In this document: piece by piece, positions 29,283 to 39,945 of the stretch
How the letters are laid out: each line of letters opens with the position of its first letter
Numbering within the stretch: the first letter of the stretch is position 1
From: Bradyrhizobium nanningense
GTDB taxonomy: Bacteria > Pseudomonadota > Alphaproteobacteria > Rhizobiales > Xanthobacteraceae
Direction: 5' to 3'
Assembly (NCBI RefSeq): GCF_004114535.1
Contig: NZ_LBJC01000007.1
Coordinates: 62,001-126,000, forward strand
Length of the DNA: 64,000 nt
Position numbers and translations under genes: made by a program
The notes under the pieces: model-generated
What the model saw: only the letters and a program-made list of their open reading frames with translations
The model's database searches: none
What the model was told of the DNA's origin: nothing

Positions 29283-31022
29283 ATGACAGCAGACCGATCT
29301 GGGAATGCCGCCAAGCTGGCCGGCCGCTTCACGCTTGCCACCAAGCTCTATGCGATCTTCGCACTGTTCGCGCTGCTCACGGCGGCGATCGCCATGCTGT
29401 CCGACTACAACAGCCGCCGCAGCGCCGACCTGACCAGCGCGATCGAGACGGCGAACGCCGCCGCGCTGAACGTCGAGCGCGTCAACTCGCTGGTCTATGC
29501 GGTCGTGATGGAATCGCGCGGCGTCTACATGTCGACCGAGCCGAAGGTCGTGAAGAAATTCGGCGACGGCCTGCTCAAATTCAACGAGCAGATCCTGGGC
29601 GTCGTGAAGCGCTGGGAGACCATCGTCAAAGCCGACGATGCCGAGCAGTTCGCGACCTTCAAGAAGCGCATCGAGCAGTTCGTCGAGTTCCGCAAGGAGC
29701 TGGTGCGCCGCGGCGTCGAGATCAATGCGGCCGCAGGGCGGGAATGGGGCGACAACGACGCCAACCGCGCCGTGCGCTCGGCGCTGAACAAGGATCTCGA
29801 GGCGCTATCCAAGGTCTATGCCGAGCGCGCCAAGCAGATCGCGCGCGAGACCGAGACCAACCGCACCCTCTCCTTCGTACTGACCTGCCTCGGCGGCGTG
29901 GCGCTGGCCCTGGTCGTGATCGGCATCGTCATCATCGCCCGCTCGATCGCCCGGCCGCTCGCCGCGATCACCGCTACCATCAAGCAGGTCGCTGATGGCG
30001 CCGAGGACATCGTGGTGCCGCACTCTGACCGCGCCGACGAGATCGGCGCGCTCGCCCGCGCGATCCAGGTCTTCCGGGAGGCCATGAGCCGCAACCGCAA
30101 TCTCGCCTCGCAGGTCTCGCAGGATTCCGCCGCGCGCGAGGAGCGCGCCCGCCACATCGAGCAATCCGTCGAGCAATTTCGCGAGGCGATCGGCGCGATC
30201 ATGCGCGGCCTCAGCGACAACGCCTCCGTCATGCGCGAGACCGCGCAGACCATCACCCGCGTCACCGCGGACGCGAACAGCCGCGCCGGCACGGCGGCGA
30301 GCGCCACCGAGCAGGCCTCGCACAACGTCACGGCGGTGGCGGGCGCGGCCGAAGAGCTGTCGGCCTCGGTGGTGGAGATCGGCCGCCAGGTGCGGCAGAG
30401 CGCCGGCGCGGTCGAGCAGACCGGCCAGCGCACCGAGAAGTCGATCTCGGAGATCGAGAGCCTTGCCGCGGCCACGCAGCGCATCGACGGCGTGCTCAAT
30501 CTGATCCAGGCCATCGCCGAGCAGACCAACCTGCTGGCACTGAACGCCACCATCGAGGCCGCACGCGCCGGCGATGCCGGCCGCGGCTTTGCCGTGGTCG
30601 CTCATGAAGTGAAGGCTCTCGCGGGCCAGACCGCCAAGGCCACCGCCGAGATCGGCGAGAACGTCGCGATGATCCAGGCCTCGACCCGCAACGCGGTCGA
30701 CGCCGTGCGCGAGATCGGCGGCGCGGTGCGCGAGATCAACGAGGTCACCTCGGCGATCGCCGGCGCCGTCAGTCAGCAGGACGCCGCCACGCGCGAGATC
30801 TCGTCCAACGCGCAAAGCGCCGCGCAAGGCAACGAGACGCTCGTGGCGAACATCACCTCGCTCCGCGACGCCATCGGCGAGACCGACACCGCGGCCGCCT
30901 CGGTGCTGACGGCCGCAAGCAGTGTGACCGAGACGGCGAATACGCTGTCGCGGGAGGTTGAGAAGTTCTTCCAGAACCTGCGGTCGGGGTCGGCAGACGG
31001 CCGCATCGCCAAGGCGGGATGA
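29283..31022 (+). CDS. Methyl-accepting chemotaxis protein
   Basis: Transmembrane chemoreceptor, 579 residues from the ATG at 29283. One helix at about 22-40, a periplasmic sensor of about 150 residues rich in helices (four-helix-bundle type), a second helix at about 195-217, then HAMP ([16 protein letters not shown]) and the cytoplasmic signalling domain with the conserved tip [28 protein letters not shown]. No C-terminal CheR-tethering pentapeptide is seen. Ligand unknown; no chemotaxis genes adjoin it. Confidence 0.93.
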   Translation: MTADRSGNAAKLAGRFTLATKLYAIFALFALLTAAIAMLSDYNSRRSADLTSAIETANAAALNVERVNSLVYAVVMESRGVYMSTEPKVVKKFGDGLLKFNEQILGVVKRWETIVKADDAEQFATFKKRIEQFVEFRKELVRRGVEINAAAGREWGDNDANRAVRSALNKDLEALSKVYAERAKQIARETETNRTLSFVLTCLGGVALALVVIGIVIIARSIARPLAAITATIKQVADGAEDIVVPHSDRADEIGALARAIQVFREAMSRNRNLASQVSQDSAAREERARHIEQSVEQFREAIGAIMRGLSDNASVMRETAQTITRVTADANSRAGTAASATEQASHNVTAVAGAAEELSASVVEIGRQVRQSAGAVEQTGQRTEKSISEIESLAAATQRIDGVLNLIQAIAEQTNLLALNATIEAARAGDAGRGFAVVAHEVKALAGQTAKATAEIGENVAMIQASTRNAVDAVREIGGAVREINEVTSAIAGAVSQQDAATREISSNAQSAAQGNETLVANITSLRDAIGETDTAAASVLTAASSVTETANTLSREVEKFFQNLRSGSADGRIAKAG

Positions 31023-31272
31023 CGGCGCGAATTCCGCCGCCAGGCGGCGGTGGCTTCCAGACAAAAACTGGAAAACAACCCCATGCACAGTAGAAGGGGT
31101 CAGATTTTTCAGTGACTTGGGTGGCCAGCGCAAACTGCTGGCCTTACGGTATTGATTTTGACTCGTCGGGCAAAACAGGGGCACGATGCGGTCATGCAGT
31201 GCTGAGCAGGAGACGGCGCGTGTCGGCGCGGCTGACTTGTGAGATTGCATAAGAAAAAAACCAAGGAATCCC

Positions 31273-32790
31273 ATGAGCCAGACGCGGCGTGTTCTCTCGG
31301 CGCAAGTCGCCCACGAGACCAACACTTTCTCGATCGTCCCGACGACACTCGAGGACTATCGCAAGCGGCTATTTCTGCGCGATGGCGAAATCGCCGTGGC
31401 CCTGGCCGACACCAGAATGGAGATCGCCGCGCATTTGGCCGCAGCCAAATGTTACGGCTGGACACTGGTACAGCCGGTCGCCGCCGCGGCCACCCCATCC
31501 GGCAAGGTGACGGCCGCGTGCTGGGCCGAATTGCAGCGCCTGGTCTTTGAAGCCTGCGAAGCCGGACCGTTCGATGGCGTCATCCTGGCATTGCACGGCG
31601 CGATGGTGACCGAGACCGACGACGACGCCGAAGGTGCCCTGCTCGAAGGACTGCGCCAGCGTCTCGGCGAAACGATTCCAATTGCGGTGACGCTCGATCT
31701 GCATGCCAACGTCACCGAACGCATGGGCCGGCTGGCCAACATCATGCTTCCCTACCGCACCTATCCGCACATCGACCAATACGAGACGGCGTACCGCGCC
31801 GCCGAACTGCTGCAATCGGCGATGGATGGCACGATCCGGCCGAAGGTCTTCCGCTCGCAGGCAGCTCTGCTCGACGGATGCAACCACGGACGCACCCAGG
31901 GCGGCGTGATGAGCGACCTGCTGGCGCGCGCCGCGGACATGCAGGCGCAAACGCCCGGCCTGTTGTCCGTCGATGTCTGCGCGGGCTTCAGCCGCTCGGA
32001 CATTGCCGAGGTCGGCCCCAGCGTTCAGGTCACCTACGATGCCTCTCACAACGCCGCCGAAGCGGCCGCGCGGCAGGCCGCGGCCGCGCTCCAGGAGGAG
32101 ATGATCCGCCGGCGCGCCGAAGTCACCGTCACGGCGCTGGACCTGCCGACCGCAACGAGGCTTGCCGCCGCGGCCGCAGCGGATGTCGCCGACACCCGTC
32201 CCCTCGTGATCGCCGACTTCAGTGACAACCCCGGATCGGGCGCCTACGGCGATGGCATCCGCCTGCTGGAGGCGCTGCTGCAGGCCGAAATCCGCAGCGT
32301 GCTCTTCGGCGTCCTCGGCGACCCCGAAGCCGCGGCCCGCTGCCATGCCGCGGGCCTTGGGGCCAGCCTGGATGTCGTTCTGGGGGCGAAACGCCATCCC
32401 GAAAGCTACGGACCTCCGCTCACGCTGACCGGGCGGGTGACCGGCCTGTCGGACGGCGCCTTCGTATGCGAAGGGCCGATGAATGCCGGTCAGCCCATGA
32501 CGCTCGGGCCCAGCGCCTTGCTCGAGGTCGACGGCATCTCGATCGCGATTTCGACCAACACGCTGCAAACCTACGATCAGGAAATGTTCCGAATTCTCGG
32601 AGCAGAACCGGCTCAATTCCGCATCGTCGCGGTCAAGTCAGCGCACCACTTCCGGGCTGCCTTCGGGCCCATGGCCAAGGAGGTGATCCTGGCCGACAGC
32701 GGCGGCCTTGCCACCAACGATCACACCAAGCTGTCGTATCGGAACGTCCGCCGTCCCATCTGGCCGCTCGACGACGTGCCGCCGGGTTGA
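31273..32790 (+). CDS. M81-family (MlrC-like) putative metalloprotein
   Basis: 505-residue member of the M81/MlrC family, named for microcystin degradation, although most members act on unknown substrates. The N-terminal domain has HETNTF (H14), DLHANVTERM and YRTYPHIDQYET, the likely zinc ligands; a separate C-terminal domain follows from about 300. The start has AAGGAA just upstream. It appears to be a single-gene unit and gives no clue to substrate. In rhizobia such genes often accompany peptide or amino-acid uptake systems, but none is adjacent here. Confidence 0.88.
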   Translation: MSQTRRVLSAQVAHETNTFSIVPTTLEDYRKRLFLRDGEIAVALADTRMEIAAHLAAAKCYGWTLVQPVAAAATPSGKVTAACWAELQRLVFEACEAGPFDGVILALHGAMVTETDDDAEGALLEGLRQRLGETIPIAVTLDLHANVTERMGRLANIMLPYRTYPHIDQYETAYRAAELLQSAMDGTIRPKVFRSQAALLDGCNHGRTQGGVMSDLLARAADMQAQTPGLLSVDVCAGFSRSDIAEVGPSVQVTYDASHNAAEAAARQAAAALQEEMIRRRAEVTVTALDLPTATRLAAAAAADVADTRPLVIADFSDNPGSGAYGDGIRLLEALLQAEIRSVLFGVLGDPEAAARCHAAGLGASLDVVLGAKRHPESYGPPLTLTGRVTGLSDGAFVCEGPMNAGQPMTLGPSALLEVDGISIAISTNTLQTYDQEMFRILGAEPAQFRIVAVKSAHHFRAAFGPMAKEVILADSGGLATNDHTKLSYRNVRRPIWPLDDVPPG

Positions 32791-32832
32791 ACCTCCCCGC
32801 TCGGCTCCGCCAGCTTCCGCACGATGCCACGC

Positions 32833-32860
32833 AAAAAACCTCGGCACGAAGGCCGAGGCT
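32833..32860 (-). terminator. Terminator of the cupin-alcohol dehydrogenase operon
   Basis: On the minus strand CCTCGGC-CTTCGT-GCCGAGG is followed by six T, downstream of the dehydrogenase stop codon at 32992. On the plus strand there is no T run, so it acts leftward. Confidence 0.75.
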
Positions 32861-32991
32861 TGCGATACGGCCCGCGTACATCCGGCAAGCCAATCGTCGA
32901 GTGGCACCTTAGCAGCGGATTTTGAACGGATGATGACTGGGTAGAATCGACAAGGTGTCGCTTCAAACGAGATCGACGCCCTCCTCTGTCA

Positions 32992-34008
32992 TCACACCGT
33001 CAGCAGCGTCTTGATCGCGCGGCGCTGGTCCATCGCCTTGTAGCCTTCGGCGACCTGGTCGATCGGCAGCGTGAGATCGAACACCTTGCCCGGTTGGATC
33101 CGGCCCTGAAGCACCCGATCCATCAAGTCGGGCAGGAAGCGGCGCACTGGGGCGGGACCGCCCAGCATGCGCCGCTGGCCGAAGAACAAGGCCTGGCCGT
33201 CGAAGGTCACGCCATGGGGAACGCCGACATAGCCGATGGTGCCGCCCGGGCGCGCGCATTCCAGAGCCTGCGACATCGCTTCCTGCGTGCCGACGCATTC
33301 GAGCACCGAGTCCGCGCCGACGCCGCGAGTCAGCTCCTTGACGCGCGCGATGCCCTCCGCGCCGCGCTCGACCACGATATCGGTCGCACCAAACTGCTTG
33401 GCGAGCGCCTGCCGCGTCGCGTGGCGGCTCATGGCAATGATGCGCTCCGCGCCCATCTCTCTCGCCGCGAGCACGCCCATCAGGCCGACCGCACCGTCAC
33501 CGACCACCGCGACCGTCGCGCCTTGCTTCACGTTGGCAGCGTCGGCCGCGTACCACCCGGTGCCGAGCACGTCGGAGGTTGCGAGCAGATGCGGGATCAG
33601 ATCGCTTCCCGGCATTTCGCGGGTCGCGACCAGCGTGCCGTCGGCAAGGGGGACACGCGCGTAGGGCGCCTGCGCGCCCGACATGAACTCGCGCTGCTCA
33701 CACGAGGACTGGAAACCGAACTTGCAATGCGGACAGGTGTTGTCCGACAGGCAGAACGAGCCGACCACGAACTGGCCGGGCTTGATGCTCCGCACCGCGC
33801 TGCCAACCTCGACGACGACGCCGCAATATTCGTGGCCCATGTGCGCGGGGCCTTCGTTCGGCTGGAGGCCGCGATAGGGCCAGAGGTCGGAGCCGCAGAT
33901 GCAGGTCGCCGACAGCTTGATGATGGCGTCGGTCGGCTTGATCAGCTTGGGATCGTCGACCGATTCATAGCGGACATCTCCGGGTCCATGGAGCACGGTT
34001 GCCTTCAT
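32992..34008 (-). CDS. Zinc-dependent alcohol dehydrogenase
   Basis: Medium-chain dehydrogenase, 338 residues. The catalytic zinc site is CICGSD plus GHEYCG; the structural zinc site has at least CPHCKFGFQSSC. The NAD(P)-binding fold has VVGDGAVGLMGVLAA. ATG at 34008 has GGAG seven bases upstream; an ATG six bases earlier would overlap the cupin stop as ATGA but lies too close to that site. Either way the gene is coupled to the cupin gene. The substrate is unknown. Confidence 0.9.
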   Translation of the reverse strand: MKATVLHGPGDVRYESVDDPKLIKPTDAIIKLSATCICGSDLWPYRGLQPNEGPAHMGHEYCGVVVEVGSAVRSIKPGQFVVGSFCLSDNTCPHCKFGFQSSCEQREFMSGAQAPYARVPLADGTLVATREMPGSDLIPHLLATSDVLGTGWYAADAANVKQGATVAVVGDGAVGLMGVLAAREMGAERIIAMSRHATRQALAKQFGATDIVVERGAEGIARVKELTRGVGADSVLECVGTQEAMSQALECARPGGTIGYVGVPHGVTFDGQALFFGQRRMLGGPAPVRRFLPDLMDRVLQGRIQPGKVFDLTLPIDQVAEGYKAMDQRRAIKTLLTV

Positions 34009-34010
34009 CG

Positions 34011-34424
34011 TCATTCTCCTTTGCCGGCGTGATCGCCGTACTGCTCGTCCGTCACCCTTTCCAGCCATTCGACCGGATTGCCGTTGAGCGCCTCCTGGAT
34101 CGCGATATGGCTCATGGCCGCCTTTGGGGACGCACCGTGCCAGTGCTTCTCACCGGGTTCGAACGACACCACATCGCCCGGACGGATCTCCTCGATCGGA
34201 CCGCCCCAACGTTGCACACGGCCGAAGCCGGAGGTGACGATGAGCGTCTGGCCGAACGGATGCGTGTGCCAGGCCGTGCGCGCGCCAGGCTCGAAAGTGA
34301 CGTGATTGCCGGCGACGCGTGACGGCTCGACGGCCGGAAACAGGGGATCGATCCGCACAGTCCCAGTGAAATACTCGCCTGGGGCTCTCGCGGAGGGTTG
34401 GGAGCCCGCTTGCCGAATTTGCAT
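34011..34424 (-). CDS. Cupin-domain protein
   Basis: Single-domain cupin of 137 residues. The metal-binding cupin motif 1 is visible as [17 protein letters not shown] with two His and a Gln, and motif 2 as [17 protein letters not shown]. The start at 34424 has an AAGGAGG site. Homologues with this sequence pattern are often annotated as carboxymuconolactone-decarboxylase-associated or hydroxynitrile-lyase-like; no activity can be assigned. First gene of a two-gene operon with the alcohol dehydrogenase, divergent from a LysR regulator. Confidence 0.85.
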   Translation of the reverse strand: MQIRQAGSQPSARAPGEYFTGTVRIDPLFPAVEPSRVAGNHVTFEPGARTAWHTHPFGQTLIVTSGFGRVQRWGGPIEEIRPGDVVSFEPGEKHWHGASPKAAMSHIAIQEALNGNPVEWLERVTDEQYGDHAGKGE

Positions 34425-34558
34425 CTGTGCCTCCTTGATGTTGTCTGTCCAACGCGTGCCGGCGGCATCCGCGACCTCACATAGGCCCGCGGGCGGAATT
34501 CGATTAGCCACTACAATTCGCTTGCATTAATCGATAACGGCCATGAATAATCGAAGCC

Positions 34559-35473
34559 GTGGCAAACCAGGATTTCAACGATCTGCTGGCGTTCGCGGCC
34601 GTCGCCCGCGAGCGCAGCTTCACGAGGGCCGCCGCGAAACTCGGCATCGTGCAGTCGACGCTCAGCCATACGATCAAGCGCCTCGAATCGCATATGGGCC
34701 TGCGGCTCTTGACCCGCACCACGCGAAGCGTCGGGCTGACCGAGGCTGGCGAGCGGCTGCTACAATCGGTTGCCCCCCGTATCGAGGAGATCGAGCGCGA
34801 CATCGCCGCATTGATGTCCCTGCGCGACAAGCCGTCCGGCACCATCCGGATCACACTCTCGGACCATGCCCTGGAAAAAGCCGTCTGGCCGAAGCTCGCG
34901 CCGGTCCTGAAGGCCTATCCCGACATCAAGGTCGAATTCAGCCTCGACACGGCCTTCCGCAACATCGTCGAGGACGGCTTCGATGCAGGCGTCCGCCTCG
35001 GCGAGAGCGTCGAGAAGGACATGATCGCAGTGCGCATCGGCCCGGACTGGCGGCTCGTGGCGGTCGCCTCGCCCACCTATCTCAAAGAGCATCCGAAACC
35101 GAAGCACCCGCAAGACCTGCTGAAGCACGTCTGCATCAAGCGCCGCGCGGCGGCTGGAGGCCATTACGTCTGGGAATTCGCCAAGGGCGGTCCTGACCTC
35201 AGGGTGCGCGTCGAGGGGCAGCTGACCTTCAACGACTCGCGCGCGATGATCGACGCTGCCGTGAAAGGCTTCGGCATCGCCTATCTCCCTGAAGACATCG
35301 TGACGCGCCAGGTCCGGTCCGGCGAGCTCGTCATCGTGCTCGACGAATGGTCGCCGAAGTTCGACGGCTACTACCTCTATTACCCGACGTCCCGGCAGAA
35401 CTCGGCGGCGTTCAAGGTGATCGTCGAGGCCCTACGTCATCACGAGGCGCAAAGAAGACACGGCCAGGCGTGA
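34559..35473 (+). CDS. LysR-family transcriptional regulator
   Basis: 304 residues, starting at GTG 34559. The N-terminal helix-turn-helix (about 6-65) contains FTRAAAKLGIVQSTLSHTIKRLE; the effector domain follows (about 92-295). It belongs to the CrgA-like branch by pattern (TLSDHALEKAVWPKL, VASPTYLKEHPKPKHP). It is divergent from the cupin-dehydrogenase operon with 134 bp between starts, the classical LysR arrangement, and probably activates that operon. The AT-rich ATTAATCGATAAC at 34526-34538 is a possible binding site but I am not sure of it. Confidence 0.92.
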   Translation: MANQDFNDLLAFAAVARERSFTRAAAKLGIVQSTLSHTIKRLESHMGLRLLTRTTRSVGLTEAGERLLQSVAPRIEEIERDIAALMSLRDKPSGTIRITLSDHALEKAVWPKLAPVLKAYPDIKVEFSLDTAFRNIVEDGFDAGVRLGESVEKDMIAVRIGPDWRLVAVASPTYLKEHPKPKHPQDLLKHVCIKRRAAAGGHYVWEFAKGGPDLRVRVEGQLTFNDSRAMIDAAVKGFGIAYLPEDIVTRQVRSGELVIVLDEWSPKFDGYYLYYPTSRQNSAAFKVIVEALRHHEAQRRHGQA

Positions 35474-35488
35474 GGCGTCGGCAGTGCC

Positions 35489-36703
35489 TTACCCCAGCAC
35501 CCCGCCGCGCCTGATCAGCTCCTTGCCCAGAGCGGCCAGATGCACCTGGTCCGGGCCGTCGCCGATGCGGATGAAGCGGGCGTAGACGTAGGCGCGGGCA
35601 AGGAAGGTATCCTGCGAGACGCCGGCGGCGCCGTGGATCTGGATGGCGCGGTCGATGACGCGGGCGGCCATGCTGGGTACCACGATCTTGGCGGCGGCGA
35701 TCAGGTCGCGCGCGGCCTTGTTGCCCTCGCGGTCCATCTTGTCGGCGGCCTGCAGCGTCAACAGGCGCGCCTGCGCGACCTCGCAGAACGAGTGTGCGAT
35801 GTCCTCGCGCACCGAGCCTTGCCCAGCGAGCGGCTTGCCGAAGGCGACACGCGACACCGCGCGCTGGCACATCAACTCGAGCGCGCGCTGGGCGCAGCCG
35901 ATCAGCCGCATGCAATGGTGGATGCGGCCGGGACCGAGCCGGCCTTGCGCGATCTCGAAGCCGCGGCCCTCGCCGAGCAGGATGTTTTCGGCGGGCACGC
36001 GGACGTTGTCGTAGACGATTTCAGGGTGGCCGACCGGGGCATCATCGTAGCCGTAGGTCAGCATGTCGCGGACGATGCGGACGCCGGGCGTATTTTTCGG
36101 CACCAGGATCATGGATTGCTGGCGATGACGGTCGGGATCGTCGGGCGCGGTCTTGCCCATCACGATCAGGATCTCGCAATCCTCGTTCATCGCGCCTGAC
36201 GTGAACCATTTGCGGCCGTTGATGACGTAATCGTTGCCATCGCGCTTGATGGCGCACTGAATGTTGGTGGCGTCGCTGGAGGCGACCTGCGGCTCGGTCA
36301 TCGAGAAGCCGGAGCGGATACGCCCCTCCAGCAGCGGCTTCAGCCAGCGCTCCTGCTGCGCCTTGGTGCCGTAATTCGCCAGCACCTCCATGTTGCCGAC
36401 ATCGGGCGCCGAGCAGTTGAAGACTTCGGGCGCCCAGAGGATGCGGCCCATGATCTCCTTCACGGGCGCGTATTCGAGATTGGTCAGACCCGGTCCGTGC
36501 TCGCCGGAGAGAAACAGATTCCAGAGCCCCTGCTCGCGCGCCATCTTTTTCAGGTCCTGCAGCACGGGCGGCGTCTTGTAGCGCGAAGCTTCCGGCTTCA
36601 CCTGCTCGTAATAGAGCTCCTCGACCGGCTCGACATGCGTCCGCATGAACTGGCGGACGCGCTCCTGCAATTCCAGCGAACGGGCGGAGTGTTGAAAGTC
36701 CAT
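35489..36703 (-). CDS. Acyl-CoA dehydrogenase
   Basis: FAD enzyme of 404 residues introducing an alpha-beta double bond in acyl-CoA. Recognisable family stretches are [33 protein letters not shown] and the C-terminal [34 protein letters not shown]. The pattern resembles the ACAD10/ACAD11 group, acting on longer or hydroxylated acyl chains. It seems to stand alone, with dispersed repeats between it and the next gene. Confidence 0.92.
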   Translation of the reverse strand: MDFQHSARSLELQERVRQFMRTHVEPVEELYYEQVKPEASRYKTPPVLQDLKKMAREQGLWNLFLSGEHGPGLTNLEYAPVKEIMGRILWAPEVFNCSAPDVGNMEVLANYGTKAQQERWLKPLLEGRIRSGFSMTEPQVASSDATNIQCAIKRDGNDYVINGRKWFTSGAMNEDCEILIVMGKTAPDDPDRHRQQSMILVPKNTPGVRIVRDMLTYGYDDAPVGHPEIVYDNVRVPAENILLGEGRGFEIAQGRLGPGRIHHCMRLIGCAQRALELMCQRAVSRVAFGKPLAGQGSVREDIAHSFCEVAQARLLTLQAADKMDREGNKAARDLIAAAKIVVPSMAARVIDRAIQIHGAAGVSQDTFLARAYVYARFIRIGDGPDQVHLAALGKELIRRGGVLG

Positions 36704-36738
36704 GGTGATCTCCTGTTCGCTTCATCGTGCGCCGCTGT

Positions 36739-36829
36739 CGTAGGGTGGGCAACGCGAAGCGTGCCCACCCATTTTTCCGACCGAGAGAGGTGGTGGGCAC
36801 GGCGCGAGGACGCTTTTGCCCACCCTACG
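36739..36829. repeat. Nested palindrome, 'GTAGGGTGGGCAA' family, copy 1
   Basis: Outer arms GTAGGGTGGGCAA / TTGCCCACCCTAC and inner arms GTGCCCACC / GGTGGGCAC form a nested inverted repeat. The same plan recurs at 49547-49639 with nearly the same sequence. Confidence 0.85.
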
Positions 36830-36855
36830 ATTACTAGCGTGGAGCGCACGCCTCG

Positions 36856-36981
36856 CCCTTCGAGACGACCGCTTCGCGGTCTCCTCAGGTGAGGCTAAGC
36901 GACATCGGCGCATGTTGAAATTGCCGCCGCGCACTCCGCCCTCATCCTGAGGAGCCCGCGAAGCGGGCGCCTCGAAGAATG
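36856..36981. repeat. Dispersed repeat, 'CCTTCGAGACG...CTCCTCAGG' family, copy 1
   Basis: Two half-elements in opposite orientation: CCCTTCGAGACGACC...GTCTCCTCAGGTGAGG at 36856-36894 and CCTCATCCTGAGGAGC...CGCCTCGAAG at 36940-36977. The pattern recurs at 57923-58036. It fills the gap between the acyl-CoA dehydrogenase and the binding-protein gene. Confidence 0.75.
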
Positions 36982-37019
36982 CGCCGCAAATGGCGCCTCT
37001 CGACCGCGATTACAGCCCC

Positions 37020-38231
37020 TCACGTCCCCTTCAAAAGCTCGCTCGCAACCACCCAATCGTTGCCGTCGAACTGCAGCATGTAGCCGTCCTTGATCGGGCG
37101 GAAATCCTGCGGCGTGGTGTTGAGGGTGATGCCGGGCATCAAGAGCGACAGCGGCACGTTCTTCAGGTTCGCCGCCTGCGCCATGATGTTCTCGCGCGTC
37201 AGATTGTCCTTACATTGCTTCAGCAGCACCACCAGCGCCTCGGCGACGGTGTAGCCGTAGAGGCCGGCGACGTTGTTGACGTCGGCATTGGGGAGGCGCT
37301 TCTTCATGAAGTCGATATAGGCCGTCATCGCCGGATCGTCCTTTGGCGTCTCGACGAACGGCTTCAGCGCGCCGAGCGACAGCACGCCCTTGCCGGCCTC
37401 GAGGCCCGCCGGCACCATCACGGTGGCCTTGTTGGCGCAGCCGGAGGCGAGGAAGCGCGTCGGCTGCCAGCCGACCTCATGCGCTTTCCGGATCGCCTGC
37501 GCGCAGGCGCGCGGCGTCACCGAATAGATCATGAAGACGTCGGCCTTGGTGTTCGCCAGCGTCAGCACCTGGGAATCGACGGTGGGATCGGCGACCTCGA
37601 AGCTCGAGGCCATCGCGATCGCCTTGTCGGCATCGGCCCCGAGCGCCTCCTTCACACCGCGAAGATATTCCTTGCCGGCATCGTCGTTCTGATAGAGTAC
37701 CGCAAAGCGCGCATTCGGGTTCTTGGCGCGGGCATAGGCGACGTCGATCGCGGCCTCACTGGTGTAGTTCGGCGCCCAGGGCAGCGCCATCGACCAGGGC
37801 ATGTTGGCGGGATCGTTCCACTTCGAGGCCGAGCTGATCAAGAAGAGCTGCGGCACCTTGTTGCTGTTGAGATATTTCGCGATTGCCGAGCTCGGCGCCG
37901 TGCCCATGGTGGCGAAGATGAAGGCGACGCCATCGCCTTCGACGAGGCGCCGGGCGGCTTCCATGGTCTTGGGCGGCGAGAACGCGTCGTCCAGCGAGAT
38001 CAGATTGAGCTTGCGGCCATTGACGCCGCCCTTCTCGTTGATCTCGTCGAAATAGGCCGAGATCACCCGCCCGGTGATGCTGAGCGGCGAAGCCGGCCCG
38101 CTATAGGGCATGGTGTTGCCGATCTTGATCTCGGTGTCGCTGACACCCGGACCATAGGATTTTTGCGCGGAGACAGGCGTCGACAAGCAGGCGGCAGCCA
38201 AAGCTGCGGCCAGGACCAGAGCGGCTTTCAT
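37020..38231 (-). CDS. ABC transporter substrate-binding protein (amino-acid/amide type)
   Basis: Periplasmic protein of 403 residues in the Peripla_BP_6 (LivJ-like) family. A signal peptide of about 22 residues ends VSA. The mature part starts YGPGVSDTEIKIGNTMPYSGPAS and has the family's two-lobed fold, with FIFATMGTAPSSAIAKYLN in the first lobe. The ATG at 38231 has GGGGAG upstream. No permease or ATPase gene is adjacent, so this is an orphan binding protein; the ligand could be an amino acid, amide or aromatic acid. Confidence 0.9.
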   Translation of the reverse strand: MKAALVLAAALAAACLSTPVSAQKSYGPGVSDTEIKIGNTMPYSGPASPLSITGRVISAYFDEINEKGGVNGRKLNLISLDDAFSPPKTMEAARRLVEGDGVAFIFATMGTAPSSAIAKYLNSNKVPQLFLISSASKWNDPANMPWSMALPWAPNYTSEAAIDVAYARAKNPNARFAVLYQNDDAGKEYLRGVKEALGADADKAIAMASSFEVADPTVDSQVLTLANTKADVFMIYSVTPRACAQAIRKAHEVGWQPTRFLASGCANKATVMVPAGLEAGKGVLSLGALKPFVETPKDDPAMTAYIDFMKKRLPNADVNNVAGLYGYTVAEALVVLLKQCKDNLTRENIMAQAANLKNVPLSLLMPGITLNTTPQDFRPIKDGYMLQFDGNDWVVASELLKGT

Positions 38232-38394
38232 GGTTTCTCCCCGATGATTGTCGCCGCGCGACGTCGTGGAGTGAACGCGCGGCGCGCTGCTTCTTGTCAG
38301 CGCGCCAGATCAGCGGAGTTCCGATAGCTGGTCTTGCGTCGAGTTGCTGATAGCCCGGCGTGCCTCACACCGCTGCTCCGACCGGCTCGCAGCG

Positions 38395-39918
38395 TCAGGC
38401 ATGCGACCGCTCCATCTCCAATTCGGCCTTGAGATTGTCGAGATCGCGATAAATTGAAGCCACCGCCAGCACGCGGCCGCCCTTGCGGTACTTCAGCAGA
38501 CAGTCTCTTCCGGAGATACTGCCGTCGATCGTGATGTCGTCGAAGTGCTCGGCGTGGCCGACATAGTTGATGGGCACGTCGTAGTGCTGGCTCCAGAAGA
38601 ACGGCACCGCGTCGAAGCGCTCGCGCCTGCCGAGCATGTTGCGCGCCGCCGTCTGCCCCTGCCGCTCCGCCACCACCCAGTGCTCGACGCGGATGGTCTG
38701 CCGGGAGTGCGGATCCGGCCAGCGCGCGATGTCGCCGGCCGCGAAGATGCCTGCGACGCTGGTCTCCAGATATTCGCTCACGCTGACGCCACGATCGGCC
38801 GCCAGTCCCGCATGCTCGGCGAGCGCGAGGCGCGGCTTGACGCCGATGCCGACGACGACGAGGTCCGCCTCGATGACGGCGCCGCTCTTCAACGTGGCGC
38901 GCATGCCATCGAGATTGTCCACCGTATCCTTCAAGTGGAAGACGACGCCGTTCTCCTCATGCAGTGACCGGACGAAGTCGCCCATCTCGGCGCCGAGCAC
39001 CTTCTGCATCGGCCGCTCTTCCGGCGCGACCACGTGCACCTCGATCTTGCGCGCCCGCAAGGAAGCCGCGACCTCGAGGCCGATGAAGCTGGCGCCGATC
39101 ACCAGCGCGCGCCTCGCACTCCCCGCCGCCTTGATAATGGCGCGGGCGTCGGCGACGGAGCGCAAGGTGTGAACATGCGGCTGGTCCGCGCCCGGAATCT
39201 GCAACTTGACCGGCTCGGCGCCGGTCGCGAGCAGCAGCCGGTCGAACGGGAGCCTGTCGCCATTGCCGAGCGTGACGCTGCGCGTCTTCGCATCGATGGC
39301 GGCGACGTCGGTGTTGAGCCTGAGATCGATGCCTGCGTTCTGATAATAGTCCTCACCGCGCAGCGGCAACCAGTCCTCCGGGGCGTTGCCCGCGAGGTAA
39401 TCCTTGGAGAGGTTCGGCCGGTCGACCGGCATCGCGCCGTCGTTGCTGAGCATGGTGATGGCGCCGGCAAAGCCCTCGCGCCGGAGCGTCTCGGCGGCGG
39501 AGAAGCCGGCGGCGCCGCCGCCGACGATGACGAATTTTTCCGGCGTCGGCGCGCCGCGATGGGCAGCCGGCGGCGTCAGTGCCTCACGCTTGCGCCGAAC
39601 GATGATGTTGTCCCGATCGCGCGCAACCTCCCAGACCGCCAGCGCGTTCAACGCCGGCGGGCGGGTGGCTTCGCCCGTGCGCAAGGAGAAACAGGCATGA
39701 TGCCAGGGACAGCGGATGGTATCGCCCACCACCAGGCCCTCGGCGAGCGGACCGTGATAATGGCTGCAGGCCGGTTCGATTGCAAAGATCTCGCTGCCGG
39801 CTTGCACCAGCAGGACGTCCTCCTCTCCGACGTGACCGAGCAATTTGCCGTCCTTGAACGCGGTCAGCGAAACGCCTTTGGTCAGGTCAGGTCCGCTCGG
39901 CTTGTTGTTCTCGGTCAT
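38395..39918 (-). CDS. Rieske-FAD oxidoreductase (AIF-like)
   Basis: 507-residue fusion of an N-terminal Rieske [2Fe-2S] domain (C51, H53, C70, H73) and a pyridine-nucleotide disulphide oxidoreductase with two dinucleotide-binding motifs (VIVGGGAAGFSAAETLRREG and VIGASFIGLEVAASL) and the FAD motif GIFAAGDIARWPDP. The layout is that of AIFL/AIFM3-type NAD(P)H oxidoreductases and some ferredoxin reductases. It lies 27 bp after folE on the same strand. The physiological acceptor is unknown. Confidence 0.9.
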   Translation of the reverse strand: MTENNKPSGPDLTKGVSLTAFKDGKLLGHVGEEDVLLVQAGSEIFAIEPACSHYHGPLAEGLVVGDTIRCPWHHACFSLRTGEATRPPALNALAVWEVARDRDNIIVRRKREALTPPAAHRGAPTPEKFVIVGGGAAGFSAAETLRREGFAGAITMLSNDGAMPVDRPNLSKDYLAGNAPEDWLPLRGEDYYQNAGIDLRLNTDVAAIDAKTRSVTLGNGDRLPFDRLLLATGAEPVKLQIPGADQPHVHTLRSVADARAIIKAAGSARRALVIGASFIGLEVAASLRARKIEVHVVAPEERPMQKVLGAEMGDFVRSLHEENGVVFHLKDTVDNLDGMRATLKSGAVIEADLVVVGIGVKPRLALAEHAGLAADRGVSVSEYLETSVAGIFAAGDIARWPDPHSRQTIRVEHWVVAERQGQTAARNMLGRRERFDAVPFFWSQHYDVPINYVGHAEHFDDITIDGSISGRDCLLKYRKGGRVLAVASIYRDLDNLKAELEMERSHA

Positions 39919-39945
39919 GGCGCCGTCTCCTCGAGCTAGCGCGAG